Source: a virus
Virus record (IMG/VR): IMGVR_UViG_3300041964_000008
Coordinates: 1 to 55,704 of that record
Strand: one strand, 5' to 3'
Length of the DNA stretch: 55,704 bases
Positions 1 through 6,216 of this stretch are shown here, piece by piece. How positions within the stretch are numbered: the first letter of the stretch is position 1; the number at the start of each line of letters is the position of its first letter. Made by a program: the position numbers and the translations under genes. The notes under the pieces were generated by a model that saw only the letters and a list, made by a program, of their open reading frames with translations, made no database searches and was not told the DNA's origin.

Positions 1-272
1 GCTTAGCTGTCGTTGGATCGCGAACATCACCCTCGATGATTCGATCGGCCACAAGCACCAGCTTTGATGGGACTGGAGAGCCCGGCGTTATCAAGGCAAT
101 GATCGGCTTCTCCATCATGATGGCCATACCAAGCTCGACGGCGAACTTCACGTCGGTTGGTCCCTTAGGTATCATCGCGAGAACAGCACCAGATTGTTGC
201 ATCCCCGGTACCATCTTCTCTTCTACCTCACGTACCCACTCTTGGACTTCGGAGTCTTCCCAATTGGTCATG
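1..272 (-). CDS. Nucleoside 2-deoxyribosyltransferase-like protein (partial)
   Basis: About 90 residues, cut by the window edge so the C-terminus is missing. The start is ATG at 272 behind GAAAGG. Residues about 45-80 (VKFAVELGMAIMMEKPIIAL, then SKLVLVADRIIEGD) match small phage proteins related to nucleoside 2-deoxyribosyltransferases, with a Rossmann-like fold: a strand, a 'VELG.A' helix, then a 'KPII' strand. A role in nucleotide salvage is plausible from the family. No catalytic residue can be assigned with confidence because the C-terminal part is absent. Confidence 0.55.
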
Positions 273-298
273 TTAATCCTTTCGATAGGCGAAAAACG

Positions 299-318
299 AG
301 AGCCCTTGTAGGGGCTCC
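299..318 (-). terminator. Hairpin GAGCCC/GGGCTC
   Basis: On the minus strand a GAGCCC stem, six-base loop and GGGCTC lie just after the 329-601 gene and are followed by TTTTTCGCC. It is the usual gene-separating hairpin of this genome. Confidence 0.6.
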
Positions 319-328
319 CGCTGAGGTA

Positions 329-601
329 CTACTTCACAACGGTAGGGGACTTCCTGGTGGTCTTGGTCTCTGCTGCCAGTCGGAGCTTCCGCTCGGTTTG
401 CTTCTCGTCGAGCCAGTCGTTGGCCTTCGCCCACTGCCACGACATCGCGCTTCCGGCTGCGGTAGCCGCTGCGAAGAACAGTAGGAACTGCACAGTGGTA
501 CCGACCTTGGAGGCGGTTGTGGTGGGGGGTGAGGTGTAGGCCGCGGTCTCGAGCTCGTAGAAGTCTTCCTTGGGGATGATGACTGAGTTGCTGAGGTCCA
601 T
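329..601 (-). CDS. Small membrane protein
   Basis: 90 residues, starting at MDLSNSVIIPKED behind AAGGAG (the open frame extends further upstream but has no ribosome site). Residues about 38-58 (VQFLLFFAAATAAGSAM) form one transmembrane helix. A charged C-terminal tail follows (DEKQTERKLRLAAETKT). It has its own promoter-like element at 634-662. No family is recognised. Confidence 0.75.
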   Translation of the reverse strand: MDLSNSVIIPKEDFYELETAAYTSPPTTTASKVGTTVQFLLFFAAATAAGSAMSWQWAKANDWLDEKQTERKLRLAAETKTTRKSPTVVK

Positions 602-633
602 TAGGATCTCCTTGCTAGATGTGGATGTTTCTC

Positions 634-662
634 TCATTATGGGGCATGTATAAGGTGCGAAA
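634..662 (-). promoter_or_regulatory. Promoter-like repeat element
   Basis: Minus strand: CTTTCGC, seven bases, ACATG, then CATAATGA; a TATAAT-like -10 about 30 nt upstream of the ribosome site of the 329-601 gene. Confidence 0.6.
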
Positions 663-666
663 GCTG

Positions 667-689
667 TAAGCCCTTGTAGGGGGCTTACA
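667..689 (-). terminator. Hairpin GTAAGCCC/GGGCTTAC
   Basis: An eight-base-pair stem on the minus strand directly after the 699-950 gene and directly before the promoter-like element at 634-662. Confidence 0.65.
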
Positions 690-698
690 ACCGTGACG

Positions 699-950
699 CT
701 AGAGTTTGGTGACGACGATACCGTCCTCGTATGTCGCATCGGGGGCCAGGTTCTTTCCGATCGCGTTCAGGTAGTTCAGCTCGAACTGTCCCAGTCGTGT
801 GTTCTCGTTGTAGAACTCTCGCACGATCTCTTCGGTAGAGACTCGGTGCGAAAAGTGCTGTTCACGATTACGACGAATGAGAGGCTCGAGGCGTTCCATC
901 TGCTCGATCATGATCTCGATGGCCCGCATTTGCGGTTGTGAGAGTGGCAT
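699..950 (-). CDS. Hypothetical protein, helical
   Basis: 83 residues from MPLSQPQMRAIEIM, ATG at 950 preceded by GAAAGG. The first half is a predicted amphipathic helix rich in Glu/Arg (IEIMIEQMERLEPLIRRNRE). The second half is mixed and ends in DGIVVTKL. Cytoplasmic, no recognised domain. It is monocistronic, with a promoter-like element upstream at 973-1001 and a hairpin downstream. Confidence 0.7.
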   Translation of the reverse strand: MPLSQPQMRAIEIMIEQMERLEPLIRRNREQHFSHRVSTEEIVREFYNENTRLGQFELNYLNAIGKNLAPDATYEDGIVVTKL

Positions 951-972
951 GGGGTTTACCTTTCTATAGATG

Positions 973-1001
973 TCATTATAGGGCGTGTTCTTTGTGCGAA
1001 A
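973..1001 (-). promoter_or_regulatory. Promoter-like repeat element
   Basis: Minus strand: GTTTCGC, seven bases, ACACG, then TATAATGA, with a perfect TATAAT hexamer. It serves the 699-950 gene. Confidence 0.65.
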
Positions 1002-1005
1002 CTGA

Positions 1006-1028
1006 AAGCCCTTGTGGGGGCTTCCAGT
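1006..1028 (-). terminator. Hairpin AAGCCC/GGGCTT
   Basis: On the minus strand, GGAAGCCC, a loop, then GGGCTTTC. It lies between the 1036-1308 gene and the next promoter-like element. Confidence 0.6.
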
Positions 1029-1035
1029 AGAAGGG

Positions 1036-1308
1036 TTACTTCTTGACAATCTCGCAGAACTTGTTCTTCTTGGGAGGAGTGACGAACTCGTAGTCACGGT
1101 TGAACATGTTGTCCGGGCACCAGCAGTTGCCAAGCCCAACGACTGTCGGGGCGTTCTTTCCTCCACCGACGTAGATGGCTTCCGGCTGATTGATGATCAG
1201 CCAGTCGCCGTACGTCTGTGAAGGACCGATCGTCGCGAAGCCACCGGGAAGGCAGGCTACTGCGATCGGATAGGTTTCGGGGGTGATTTGGAGGGCCATC
1301 ATCTTCAT
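1036..1308 (-). CDS. Conserved phage protein, unknown function
   Basis: 90 residues. The start is ATG at 1308; Met3 or Met4 are also possible because no strong Shine-Dalgarno decides. The core is YPIAVACLPGGFA, then TYGDWLIINQPEAIYVGG and a Cys-containing NCWCPDN, suggesting a small beta-rich cytoplasmic protein. The 'GDWLI' piece recalls the GDWI motif of the paralogs at 2606-2911 and 3328-3639, but the similarity is too short to claim homology. Confidence 0.6.
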   Translation of the reverse strand: MKMMALQITPETYPIAVACLPGGFATIGPSQTYGDWLIINQPEAIYVGGGKNAPTVVGLGNCWCPDNMFNRDYEFVTPPKKNKFCEIVKK

Positions 1309-1337
1309 GAGGGTTTCCGTTCGGGTTGAGGGTTATG

Positions 1338-1366
1338 TCATTAGAGGCCCTGTTTTCCTTGCGAAA
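1338..1366 (-). promoter_or_regulatory. Promoter-like repeat element
   Basis: Minus strand: GTTTCGC, seven bases, ACAGG, then TCTAATGA. The same ACAGGGCCTCTAATGA block recurs at 16662, 18258 and 18364. Confidence 0.65.
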
Positions 1367-1399
1367 CCGAAAGCCCTTGTGGGGCTCACGGCTGTGAAA

Positions 1400-1648
1400 C
1401 TACTTCTGATGTTTGGCAACTGCTTCTTCAACGAGATCCTTGATCGTCGCGTTCTCTTCCACAAGCTTATTGATGGCTTGCTTCTGAATGATGACCATCG
1501 ACATGATCGATTCCAAGGTCGTGGTAGAGATTGTGGCTTCTCCACCGTATGACTTGGCAATCGTTCCGGCGAGGCCTTCAACCAGCAAGTCAGCACCATG
1601 GCTGAGTTTGTGGATAACTGCGAGGAATTCGGTGTCGTCTCTTGACAT
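1400..1648 (-). CDS. Hypothetical protein, helical
   Basis: 82 residues from MSRDDTEFLAVIHK, ATG at 1648 behind GAAAGGA. It is predicted to be almost entirely helical, with a C-terminal heptad-like stretch (NKLVEENATIKDLVEEAVAK) that could form a coiled coil. Cytoplasmic, no family recognised. A promoter-like element lies immediately upstream. Confidence 0.7.
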   Translation of the reverse strand: MSRDDTEFLAVIHKLSHGADLLVEGLAGTIAKSYGGEATISTTTLESIMSMVIIQKQAINKLVEENATIKDLVEEAVAKHQK

Positions 1649-1669
1649 GATTGTCCTTTCAGATAGGTT

Positions 1670-1697
1670 TCATTAGAGCGCATGTTACCTACGCGAC
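1670..1697 (-). promoter_or_regulatory. Promoter-like repeat element
   Basis: Minus strand: GAGTCGC, seven bases, ACATG, then TCTAATGA. It overlaps the last codons and the TAA of the 1685-1873 gene, so no terminator separates the two. Confidence 0.55.
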
Positions 1698-1873
1698 TCA
1701 GGAACTTCTCTCAGCATCTGAAAGATGACGTTCTTGATAGTGGACATACCATTAACCAGACGAACTTTTTCAAGCTCCATCTCAAGCTTGTCCACTTCGT
1801 CTTGACTCAACTCGAAGTGAAATTGATAGTTAGGCTTTGGCTGAACTCGCCTAATGGGCTCAAACATTCTCAT
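1685..1873 (-). CDS. Hypothetical protein
   Basis: 62 residues from MRMFEPIRRV, ATG at 1873 behind TAGGAG. After a basic N-terminus come a short strand (YQFHFELS) and two helices (DEVDKLEMELEKVRLV, then STIKNVIFQMLREV). Resembles small conserved phage proteins with no assigned role. Its stop codon lies inside the promoter-like element of the next gene. Confidence 0.65.
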   Translation of the reverse strand: MRMFEPIRRVQPKPNYQFHFELSQDEVDKLEMELEKVRLVNGMSTIKNVIFQMLREVPESRR

Positions 1874-1962
1874 GGGGTCTCCTAATAGGTGTTGTTGATC
1901 CCTCAAGACGAGGGGCAGAGCCGGGAGAGTCACTTCTTAACCCTGCCCCCCGCGTTCAGGGA

Positions 1963-2121
1963 TCAGCCGGTCTTAGAGAACGGCTTCGCCATCTTGTCGG
2001 TAGCTGACTCGAACGGAATCTCAGATGCCGCACGCTTCGAGATGATGAAGCGAACGACAGTTCCGATCATCAGCAGTACTGCGATGCGGACTGCGACGTC
2101 CTTCCAGGTGAGTTCCTTCAT
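1963..2121 (-). CDS. Small membrane protein
   Basis: 52 residues, MKELTWKDVAVR onward. The ATG overlaps the stop of the upstream gene (ATGA-type coupling). One transmembrane helix (VRIAVLLMIGTVVRFIIS) is followed by a basic-then-polar cytoplasmic-type tail (KRAASEIPFESATDKM). No known family; probably co-translated with 2118-2327. Confidence 0.7.
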   Translation of the reverse strand: MKELTWKDVAVRIAVLLMIGTVVRFIISKRAASEIPFESATDKMAKPFSKTG

Positions 2122-2327
2122 GAAGTGGAAGGCCTTTCGTCCGTGACCGTCTCGGTCCGCTCGACTGTGGTGGTCTCCATGTCCTCCCGAGAGGTCAGAC
2201 CTTCGGCCGGCTCGGGCTGGGACGAGGTCTCAGTTGCCCGGTCCATGCGCTTGGGGTCCGCAGGGTCCTGGATGTCACCGTGCTTGATGCGCTTGCCTTC
2301 GTACTCGTCTTCCCGGATGGTTTCCAA
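2118..2327 (-). CDS. Hydrophilic acidic small protein
   Basis: 69 residues. The best start is TTG at 2327, because a strong AAAGGAG lies six bases before it. Very rich in Glu, Thr, Asp and Arg (TTTVERTETVTDERPSTS at the end), without hydrophobic segments, so it is likely disordered. No family recognised. It is translationally coupled to the membrane protein that follows. Confidence 0.6.
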   Translation of the reverse strand: METIREDEYEGKRIKHGDIQDPADPKRMDRATETSSQPEPAEGLTSREDMETTTVERTETVTDERPSTS

Positions 2328-2411
2328 GGTGATCTCCTTTGGGGTTGGGTATCCTGACTGGATACCTCACTGCAAGAGGCAGACCAACACGCTGTCTCTT
2401 ACAGACAAATA

Positions 2412-2606
2412 TCAGTCATGGTACATAATTCGAGCTTCTCCCCCCTTTCCGTGAACTGCCTCTACCTCCATCATGTTCGGACAAATAACAGTGGAGTTGT
2501 ATTCACTCGAGTCCCAGTGGATAACAGCCGTTCCATCTGTGAACTCGACGCCCTCGGCGACAATCTCGTCTGTGAGATTCTGAAGCACGAAACGTCGCAT
2601 AGTCAT
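2412..2606 (-). CDS. Conserved small phage protein (DGT..HW fold)
   Basis: 64 residues. The ATG overlaps the TGA of the upstream gene. The pattern FVLQNLTDEIVAEGVEF-DGTAVIHW matches a small beta protein common in actinobacterial and firmicute phages, whose function is unknown. Part of a tightly packed operon from about 6.1 kb to 2.1 kb. Confidence 0.65.
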   Translation of the reverse strand: MTMRRFVLQNLTDEIVAEGVEFTDGTAVIHWDSSEYNSTVICPNMMEVEAVHGKGGEARIMYHD

Positions 2607-2911
2607 CAGTCTGTCGCTCTTCGGTTGAACTCGACCTTGGTCTTGACGGGGACCATCTCGAAGCTCTTCTGGAACGACGTGTCAGGATATACCTTGAATC
2701 CTGTGCCGGCGTACAAGATCCAGTCGTTGTGAAAAGCCTTGGTCTGTCTCTCGTTCATGGGGTTGTGCACATCTACCTTGATGTACGAAGCGTGTCCGTC
2801 GTTCTCGACGACCCCACTACACCATTCTGCAACCTCGTCCATGTTCGAGTCTTGCACCTGAATGGCGTCAACGGGAAAGGACTTACGCACATACTTGGTT
2901 GTCTCAATCAT
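2606..2911 (-). CDS. Phage protein of the AVQ..GDWI family (copy 2)
   Basis: 101 residues from MIETTKYVRKSFPVDAIQ, with AGAAGG before ATG 2911. It has the features of a widespread phage family: an N-terminal VDAIQV strand, a 'EVAEWCSG' helix, a central NDWILYAGTGFKVYPD (GDWI position degenerate) and a terminal FEMVPV strand. It is a paralog of 3328-3639 and 5427-5696. Function unknown; such proteins often sit in early operons. Confidence 0.65.
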   Translation of the reverse strand: MIETTKYVRKSFPVDAIQVQDSNMDEVAEWCSGVVENDGHASYIKVDVHNPMNERQTKAFHNDWILYAGTGFKVYPDTSFQKSFEMVPVKTKVEFNRRATD

Positions 2912-3147
2912 GATCCTTCTCTCTTTGAAGATGGGTATAGCTCTAGCACAAGCTCGTTCAGACGCCTCATCGCATCGGTGTATTCAAGAGTCAGAAATTC
3001 CTCCCCGCGGAAAAATATGGCTAGATCTTGAGGAAGCACTGCAACATGGTGCTGTACTTTATCTTCAGTCTCGAATACTAGCTGGAAGAATATCGTCTCA
3101 CTCGGATGGGTGTGAATCGCCACCTCGATTACTCGGTTGGTGTCCAT
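2908..3147 (-). CDS. Hypothetical protein
   Basis: 79 residues from MDTNRVIEVAIHTHPSE; GAAGGAA precedes ATG 3147. Alternating strands (TIFFQLVFETEDKVQHHVAVL) and a C-terminal amphipathic helix (DAMRRLNELVLELY). The start lies 50 bases inside the 3' end of the previous gene. No family recognised. Confidence 0.6.
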   Translation of the reverse strand: MDTNRVIEVAIHTHPSETIFFQLVFETEDKVQHHVAVLPQDLAIFFRGEEFLTLEYTDAMRRLNELVLELYPSSKREGS

Positions 3148-3328
3148 AAGACATTCCTTCAATCTCCGATGTGGGCATATGTATAGGGGTGGGTGGGCGG
3201 ACTCGCGTCTGTTCGCGTTGTTTATCCATCTCGAGTTGGTTGCTTCTCTCGAGAGCTTTGGTAAGCTTCTCAATAGCCTTCATGGCATCTCGATCAAGTT
3301 TCATGACCACGACATTACTAGTAGCCAT
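3098..3328 (-). CDS. Hypothetical protein
   Basis: About 76 residues from MATSNVVVMKLDRD. The second of two adjacent ATG codons (3328) is favoured by the AGGAG spacing. A helical N-terminal half (AMKAIEKLTKALERSNQLEM) leads into a proline-rich tail (RVRPPTPIHMPTSE). The 50-base overlap with the next gene may mean the true C-terminus is shorter and an indel is present. Confidence 0.55.
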   Translation of the reverse strand: MATSNVVVMKLDRDAMKAIEKLTKALERSNQLEMDKQREQTRVRPPTPIHMPTSEIEGMSYGHQPSNRGGDSHPSE

Positions 3329-3639
3329 CATTCTCCTAGGGGTTCGAAGGTAGCTGCAAACACCTCCTGACACCGAGGGAAGAACTCACCCTTAGTGCCC
3401 TTAATGATCCAATCACCTTGCTTAACGCCATACCAGGTGTCATGGAACTTGTCCCAGACCTCAGCGATAACCTCGGGATCCTCATGATCCATTCGAGTGT
3501 GTACCGGATTGAAGATATACATCGAGACATGTTGCCCATCTCGAGTCACATACTTCCCACAGAACTCTTGCAGTTCTGCGAAATTGTTACCGTCGAATTG
3601 GACGGCTTCAACTTCTAGAGGTCTGTATTTGAATTTCAC
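3328..3639 (-). CDS. Phage protein of the AVQ..GDWI family (copy 3)
   Basis: 103 residues, MKFKYRPLEVEAVQFDG onward, ATG 3639 overlapping the previous stop. It is the best-preserved member of the three paralogs: AVQFDG, a LQEFCGKYVTRDG helix-turn, QGDWIIKGTKGEFFPRCQEV and ATFEPLGE at the end. The family is common in phages of Gram-positive hosts and has no assigned function. Confidence 0.7.
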   Translation of the reverse strand: MKFKYRPLEVEAVQFDGNNFAELQEFCGKYVTRDGQHVSMYIFNPVHTRMDHEDPEVIAEVWDKFHDTWYGVKQGDWIIKGTKGEFFPRCQEVFAATFEPLGE

Positions 3640-4154
3640 TCATTCTCCTCATTCTCGAAACTCGGAGTGCGGGTGTCGATCTCGGGTGTTTGGTTCTGGT
3701 CTTGAAGCAAGGACGCATACATCAACTCGAGTTCGTCCTCGTTCAACGTGACGAATATGGACTTGAGGAAGCCCGAGTATCCACCGCCGGCCATGTCGCT
3801 CCACCAGCCGTTGATCATCACGTCGACCTGCTTGATGTCCGCGGCATCTAACAAGGCAATCTCGTCCATACCAAGTTCAGTATGGCTCTTAGAGGTTATT
3901 ACCACACAGCGCGGTGGTCGCCCCTTCTTGTAGTTCAGATTGACTTTGAGATGGTAGTCGCCTTCCTCGTCGTCCTCACGAGGCTTGAGTTGCTTGACGC
4001 GCCATCCCTCATCGATAAGCTTTTTCGCCAGACCGGGTTCGAGAACTACCGAGAAGTTCCGATCTCCTTCGGAGTTGTACTCTCGCTCACGTCCAGCGAA
4101 GTTTCGAAATATGATCCTTGCATCTTGAATCATAAGGCTCTTACTGTCCGGCAT
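3636..4154 (-). CDS. Single-stranded DNA-binding protein-like
   Basis: 172 residues from MPDSKSLMIQDARIIFRNFA (ATG 4154, GAGGATGATGAAG before it). The pattern ARIIFRNFAG, GDRNFSVVLEPGLAKKL, VKQLKPRE, GRPPRCVVITSK, DAADIKQVDVMINGW and KSIFVTLNEDELELMYA matches the phage ssDNA-binding protein found beside replication genes in actinophages (OB-fold expected). The C-terminal tail is acidic (SFENEENE), as in many SSBs. The replisome region at 6209-9983 lies upstream in the same direction. Confidence 0.7.
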   Translation of the reverse strand: MPDSKSLMIQDARIIFRNFAGREREYNSEGDRNFSVVLEPGLAKKLIDEGWRVKQLKPREDDEEGDYHLKVNLNYKKGRPPRCVVITSKSHTELGMDEIALLDAADIKQVDVMINGWWSDMAGGGYSGFLKSIFVTLNEDELELMYASLLQDQNQTPEIDTRTPSFENEENE

Positions 4155-4305
4155 CTTCATCATCCTCAATAGCTTTGTCATAGTAGACGCTGTAGGGTTC
4201 AAGAACCCCTACAACCTGTCGAACGGCTTTCACAATCTCGTCAGCCTTAGACTGCTCGATACTGTGCCAGCTGATACTCAGATATACCTTCTCGTCTTCG
4301 TCCAT
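4141..4305 (-). CDS. Hypothetical acidic small protein
   Basis: 54 residues from MDEDEKVYLSISWHS. The ATG overlaps the TGA of the hydrolase-like gene upstream (TGATG). Mixed alpha/beta (VYLSISW, then EIVKAVRQVVGVLEPY) with an acidic end (IEDDEDAGQ). Not recognised; translationally coupled on both sides. Confidence 0.6.
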   Translation of the reverse strand: MDEDEKVYLSISWHSIEQSKADEIVKAVRQVVGVLEPYSVYYDKAIEDDEDAGQ

Positions 4306-5236
4306 CACACACCTACAAGAGCACGCCACGCAGCTCTCTCGGACTCGAGATTCAGCATCTCCTCAGGACCGATGATGCCTGGAAAATCGAACCAGTTGAT
4401 GGCGATGGGCGGAGGTACACCTTGATCCGGTACACCAAGACTAAGCTTGGCTACTTCGCTCTTGAACCAAGCGATTCGACGAGAGCCGTTCGTGTCCCCC
4501 TCAACCGACGGCATACAGAACTCGGGAATGATCCATCCCGAATATATCCCGCCTTGTACATCTGAATGAACTTCTCACTCATCTGACGAGCAGCGTAGGG
4601 ATAGAAGTCATACTTGGCCGGCAGTCCATCCATGTCGATACCCAGCAGGTCCGCGTTGCAGTGGAAGTTCGACGGATTGATCCCCGCAGTCGAGTCCACA
4701 GACCATCCAGACAATGTGTTACACGTCTTAACCTTAGCAATATGCCCGGCATTGCGAAGCCTCACCACAGCTGCGTGAAAGGCGTTCTTGTAAGCAAGCA
4801 TGGCAGGCAGAGATGCACCTTTGCGGTACTTGACATCGGCTTCGTGAATAACCTCCACGGTGTCATTGTCAAGCAGGTTCTTACAAGCCGTAGCAACCTT
4901 CGCATCGGTGATTGTGGAAGTAGGCTTCCATGAGTAATGAATGTGGGATGCGGTCTCTGGACGAATGACGGCAATGGCGAAGTCGCCTGGGATGAACGCA
5001 CGAATGCTGGCCTTCGCACCATACCGAGCAAGAACTCCGGTGACGCCACCCGTAGGCGTCGGACAAGCTCCGATGAAGGTCTTGCGTACCGCCGGCGGTG
5101 GCTGCAGCTTGTCGACGAGTATCTGAAGCCGAGCAACTTCGTTTATCAGAGGTGAGGTTGCTTCGGTTACTCGCTCCTTCGTGTACTGCTCTACCATATG
5201 TCCTACATTGGTAAGCAAGCTGCTCAGATCCGTCAT
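4305..5236 (-). CDS. Putative glycoside hydrolase-like protein (one apparent frameshift)
   Basis: About 310 residues after joining two frames near 4535-4550. The reading from 5236 runs to RDGSFP and the adjacent frame continues to RAALVGV-type C-terminus at 4305. N-terminus about 45 residues: helical/coiled coil (LLTNVGHMVEQYTKERV). After a PPP linker comes a TIM-barrel-like order: GACPTPTGGVTG, FAIAVIRPE, VEVIHEADVKY, VKTCNTLSGW, LLGIDMDG, FCMPSVEGDTNGSRR, NWFDFPG. The IHEAD and SVEGD stretches are candidate catalytic acid sites, which is inference. The overall layout recalls phage hydrolases. Cell-wall or exopolysaccharide glycan is a possible substrate. Confidence 0.5.
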
Positions 5237-5430
5237 TTACCGATCTCCTCAATTTTGTGTGGGGGTACAAGTTTTTGACAATTGGGACAGAAGTCTGTCT
5301 CATCGACGGGATCATACTTCCAACCCAAGGTCGTCATCCAAGCTCGAGCAGCCATTCGATCGGGCGTGTGCACGTGGTCAAATATGAAGCATCCATCACA
5401 CTCCATCTTGACCACCACAACGGCCGTCAT
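5233..5430 (-). CDS. Zinc-ribbon small protein
   Basis: 65 residues, ATG 5430 overlapping the previous stop. Two Cys pairs (CDGC near residue 11 and CPNC near residue 48) are about 37 residues apart, with HVH between, consistent with a structural zinc site. Starts MTAVVVVKMECDGCF. Role unknown; it lies in the early operon between the AVQ-type paralog and the hydrolase-like gene. Confidence 0.65.
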   Translation of the reverse strand: MTAVVVVKMECDGCFIFDHVHTPDRMAARAWMTTLGWKYDPVDETDFCPNCQKLVPPHKIEEIGK

Positions 5431-5696
5431 CTGATGCTCTCGTACTGCATGTCGAAGGCCACGGCTCCCGTCACATAGAAATTGCCGTTCACCTTTACGA
5501 CGTACATGCCTTGACTGCAGCGCTTTTTCCCCTCGGGGGTTTTTACGTTCAGCCCCTCGAATATGGTGTCGTGAAGCATGTCCCGTTCTTCTACGACCTG
5601 GCTCTGAGTCCAGTTGGCTACGGCATCGACGTTATCCTGTGTGAGCTGCACAGCCTCAACGAATATGCCATTGCTCTTGTTCATGTATCTCTGCAT
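5427..5696 (-). CDS. Phage protein of the AVQ..family (copy 1)
   Basis: 89 residues from MQRYMNKSNGIFVEAVQL. Met1 at 5696 is used; Met5 is an alternative. The family pattern is visible: VEAVQLTQDNVDAVANW, a glycine turn, SQGMYVVKVNGNFYVTG in place of GDWIVRG..GEF, and FDMQYE at the end. It is the most divergent of the three paralogs in this window. Confidence 0.6.
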   Translation of the reverse strand: MQRYMNKSNGIFVEAVQLTQDNVDAVANWTQSQVVEERDMLHDTIFEGLNVKTPEGKKRCSQGMYVVKVNGNFYVTGAVAFDMQYESIR

Positions 5697-5698
5697 GA

Positions 5699-5866
5699 CT
5701 ACCCTTCCGCTACTCGGATAAGCGCCAGCCTTGCCGGACCGTCCACGTAACGACCACAGTCGTCACAGAACAGATACCACATGGGATGGGTAACCGCTCG
5801 CAGAGCCATGTGGGGGCAGCGTCTGCGAGCAGTTATGCCAAACCAACCACGATACGTGTATGTCAA
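5699..5866 (-). CDS. Zinc-finger small protein with TTG start
   Basis: 55 residues. No ATG exists in frame at the 5' end. TTG at 5866 sits five bases after GGAGG and overlaps the previous TGA, so it is the convincing start. Sequence: TYRGWFGITARRRCPHMA and WYLFCDDCGRYVDGP. The C-P-H and C-D-D-C groups look like one zinc-binding site. Not recognised beyond that. Confidence 0.65.
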   Translation of the reverse strand: MTYTYRGWFGITARRRCPHMALRAVTHPMWYLFCDDCGRYVDGPARLALIRVAEG

Positions 5867-6138
5867 GCGTTCCTCCGCTTCTGAATGTAGACCATGGCCT
5901 GATCAGGATTGTTGCAAAGCATGATCGTGTTCTCATCCAGTGCAATGCAAATTTGACCTGATCGAGCTATCTTCCGAGCAAACGTCAAGAGCTCAGCATT
6001 GGGAATGACAACCGTGACCTTTGAGTTCTTGGAAGGTGTCGCCTTCTTACGAGGCTTCTTGGCGACCTTCTTGGCAACCTTCTTGACAGTCTTCTCATCA
6101 AGGCTGCCGGTCTTTTGTACAGCGGTGTCTCTGAGCAT
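5863..6138 (-). CDS. Basic Lys-rich protein with small C-terminal domain
   Basis: 91 residues from MLRDTAVQKTG, ATG 6138 behind GAGGAG. Residues about 17-42 are a Lys/Ala-rich tail (KTVKKVAKKVAKKPRKK) similar in composition to nucleoid-protein tails. Residues 43-91 form an alpha/beta piece (VTVVIPNAELLTFARKIARSG). DNA or RNA binding is likely from charge alone. Its leader holds a hairpin between promoter and start (6169-6186). Confidence 0.65.
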   Translation of the reverse strand: MLRDTAVQKTGSLDEKTVKKVAKKVAKKPRKKATPSKNSKVTVVIPNAELLTFARKIARSGQICIALDENTIMLCNNPDQAMVYIQKRRNA

Positions 6139-6168
6139 GGATACTCCTCAATAGGTATGCGAAAAGCA

Positions 6169-6186
6169 AGAGCCCGTGTAGGCTCT
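6169..6186 (-). terminator. Leader hairpin GAGCC/GGGCTC, possible attenuator
   Basis: On the minus strand GAGCCTACACGGGCTC followed by TTGCTTTTC lies between the promoter-like element at 6188-6216 and the ATG at 6138, unlike other hairpins here, which precede the promoter. Confidence 0.5.
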
Positions 6187-6187
6187 T

Positions 6188-6216
6188 CTATTATAGGGCT
6201 TGTTATTTCTACGATA
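6188..6216 (-). promoter_or_regulatory. Divergent promoter-like element at polymerase stop
   Basis: Minus strand: ATCGTAG, then ACAAG and CTATAATAG. It keeps the ACA and TATAAT blocks but has ATCGTA in place of TTTCGC, and overlaps the stop codon of the replication gene. Confidence 0.45.
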
